Below are positions 46,602-47,485 of a stretch of DNA of 47,485 bases, piece after piece. The stretch is from assembly GCA_949292775.1 (NCBI GenBank), contig CASFBL010000019.1:1-47485 (forward strand). The letters run 5' to 3'. Each line of letters starts with the position of its first letter. The stretch's first letter is position 1. A model generated the notes under the pieces. The model was not told the DNA's origin, ran no database searches, and was given only the letters and a program-made list of their open reading frames with translations. A program made the translations under genes and the position numbers. This stretch comes from an uncultured Eubacteriales bacterium. GTDB taxonomy: Bacteria > Bacillota > Clostridia > Oscillospirales > Acutalibacteraceae.

Positions 46602-47033
46602 TTATTCCCCGCCGACCACCTTATCCAGCAGCCTTGCAGAAGTACGCTTCGCTTCCCTTGTAGAGTGAGCGTAGATGTTCATTGTGGTACTGACATCGGA
46701 GTGTCCGAGAAGTTCCTGCACATCTTTCGGCTTTGTGCCGCCGGACAGCAGATTGCTTGTGTAGGTGTGGCGGAGAGTGTGGAAATGGAAATCCTCAAGC
46801 CCTTTCACTTTCTTCTTTGCCGCCCTGCACATAATCTCTACCGTACTCGGCGCTTCATACGCCCCGTCTGCTCTCAGGCAGACAACGGTTATCTGCAAAT
46901 CCTTTGCGTTGATAAGTGTTTCCTGCTTGCATTTATGACAGTAGAGGGGAAAATTCTTTAATTCGGTATCTTCTCGTAATTGAAGGCGTGTTTTACTTTT
47001 ACAGATAGGGCATAATAGCCATTCTATTCTCAT
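46602..47033 (-). pseudogene. Cys-rich KTR domain fused to integrase C-terminus (element scar)
   Basis: A 143-codon open frame made of two unrelated parts. Residues 1-50 are a cysteine-rich KTR protein (WLLCPICKSKTRLQLRED, then CHKCKQETLIN; C8, C11, C32, C35), a small protein common in integrative conjugative elements of Firmicutes. Residues 51-143 are the C-terminal catalytic half of a tyrosine recombinase: FHTLRHTYTSNLL with the HxxRH motif, LLGHSDVSTTMNIYAH with the nucleophile Tyr, and SARLLDKV. The integrase N-terminus and first catalytic Arg are missing. An in-frame deletion of the element's interior would give this. I start it at 47033; a TTG at 47069 is possible. It overlaps the upstream gene's end by about 35 bases. 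Confidence 0.75.
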
Positions 47034-47485
47034 TTTGTGATTTTTTATCAAAGGCGTTGGTAATTGCAACGATAGCAGGAAACATCACTCCCGCAACAAC
47101 CCAAATTATCCAACTCTGCCCCCAATTATTTGATGATAGACTATATCCCACATATACTGCTGTTGCTATTACCCAATATGCAGTATATACAGCAACTGCA
47201 ATAGACGGTTTTTCCTTATTTTCTTTAGAATATTCTCCCTCTTGCAGAAGCTTTTCATAGCTCGCCCATATAATACCCGTCTTAATGAAGCAAATCACAC
47301 CTATACCTGCAATGATAAATGAAAAGGAAAGCATAATTATTAGAAATAGGTCGTTATCAGCGTCAATTATTGCTCCAACAAAAAGCGGAATTAAGGCAGT
47401 AATACACAAACAAGTTCCTGCAATATTATTCTTTGTGTGCAAATCTTTGTATTTTGCTTTGCGTTCTTTAACCATTCCACTCACG
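46999..47485 (-). CDS. Membrane protein, partial (C-terminal part of an XRE-type regulator?)
   Basis: The leftward open frame runs off the right edge, so the N-terminus is not seen. The visible 161 residues hold four hydrophobic segments in two pairs (about residues 22-66 and 95-140), joined by a charged loop (EKLLQEGEYSKENKEK). The last segment, NNWGQSWIIWVVAGVMFPAIVAI, is of a type found at the C-terminus of many clostridial XRE regulators that have membrane tails. An HTH domain would then lie beyond the edge. Base composition here is much more A/T-rich than in the rest of the window, in line with acquired DNA. Confidence 0.6.
   Translation of the reverse strand, partial: VSGMVKERKAKYKDLHTKNNIAGTCLCITALIPLFVGAIIDADNDLFLIIMLSFSFIIAGIGVICFIKTGIIWASYEKLLQEGEYSKENKEKPSIAVAVYTAYWVIATAVYVGYSLSSNNWGQSWIIWVVAGVMFPAIVAITNAFDKKSQNENRMAIMPYL

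Overview
The window looks like a chromosome segment of a low-to-mid GC (roughly 50%) endospore-forming, anaerobic Clostridia, most likely of the Oscillospirales/Ruminococcaceae type. The reasons are the gene families: a CD1247-type zinc-ribbon protein behind efp, a three-piece ferredoxin-linked glutamate synthase, SpoIID and RicT, rubrerythrin, PduL, a darA-holB-ricT-trmN6-rsmI block, and very regular sigma-A promoters with strong GGAGG ribosome sites. This assignment is inference; no rRNA or tRNA gene is visible.

Layout. 1-3345: rpsU, a YqeG-type phosphatase, an M24 aminopeptidase, efp and a CD1247-type protein. 3382-5420: htpG with a perfect CIRCE operator. 5454-6294: a membrane-anchored His/Cys-tailed protein. 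6320-9666 (minus): three-subunit glutamate synthase. 9948-14278: two paralogous HTH-plus-membrane proteins, the second in one transcript with a LytTR response regulator and a GHKL histidine kinase. 14327-16945: DUF2339 membrane protein. 16996-17991 (minus): SpoIID. 18033-21525: citrate synthase, a membrane protein and an AEC carrier. 21574-25564: c-di-AMP receptor, DNA polymerase III delta', RicT, a small 2[4Fe-4S] ferredoxin, TrmN6 and RsmI. 25578-28135: small membrane protein, rubrerythrin, an XRE regulator that overlaps it tail-to-tail, and a histidine phosphatase. 28245-33600: a hexuronate operon (uxuA, SDR oxidoreductase, small membrane protein, kdgK, eda, pduL, bioY) that takes fructuronate through mannonate and KDG to pyruvate, with PduL as possible acetyl-phosphate former. 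33613-34794: secreted propeller-like protein. 34804-35813: leader peptide, attenuator, a collapsed methyltransferase gene and a GNAT acetyltransferase. 35872-39470: XRE/zinc-ribbon regulator, a BirA-like ligase with an internal deletion, and an ABC exporter. 39489-46177: complete aromatic amino-acid operon (aroF, tyrA, aroB, aroA, aroC, pheA) behind a Phe/Tyr-rich leader peptide and terminator. 46235-46405: a candidate small RNA. 46558-47485 (minus): scar of an integrative element (Cys-rich KTR domain fused to an integrase C-terminus) and a truncated membrane regulator.

The most unusual items are regulatory. (1) A candidate small RNA at about 46269-46405 carries three separate CCCCC tracts; one gives 14 contiguous bases of complementarity to the ribosome-binding region of the secreted-protein gene at 33668. 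(2) The aro operon has a classical peptide attenuator with 10 Phe and 3 Tyr in 33 codons. (3) A second peptide leader with a 15-bp terminator and a visible antiterminator segment precedes a methyltransferase gene that has collapsed in frame to 55 codons. (4) A membrane HTH protein is tied to an Agr-like two-component pair without AgrB/AgrD. Several genes carry the marks of in-frame deletion (BirA, the methyltransferase, the integrase scar).
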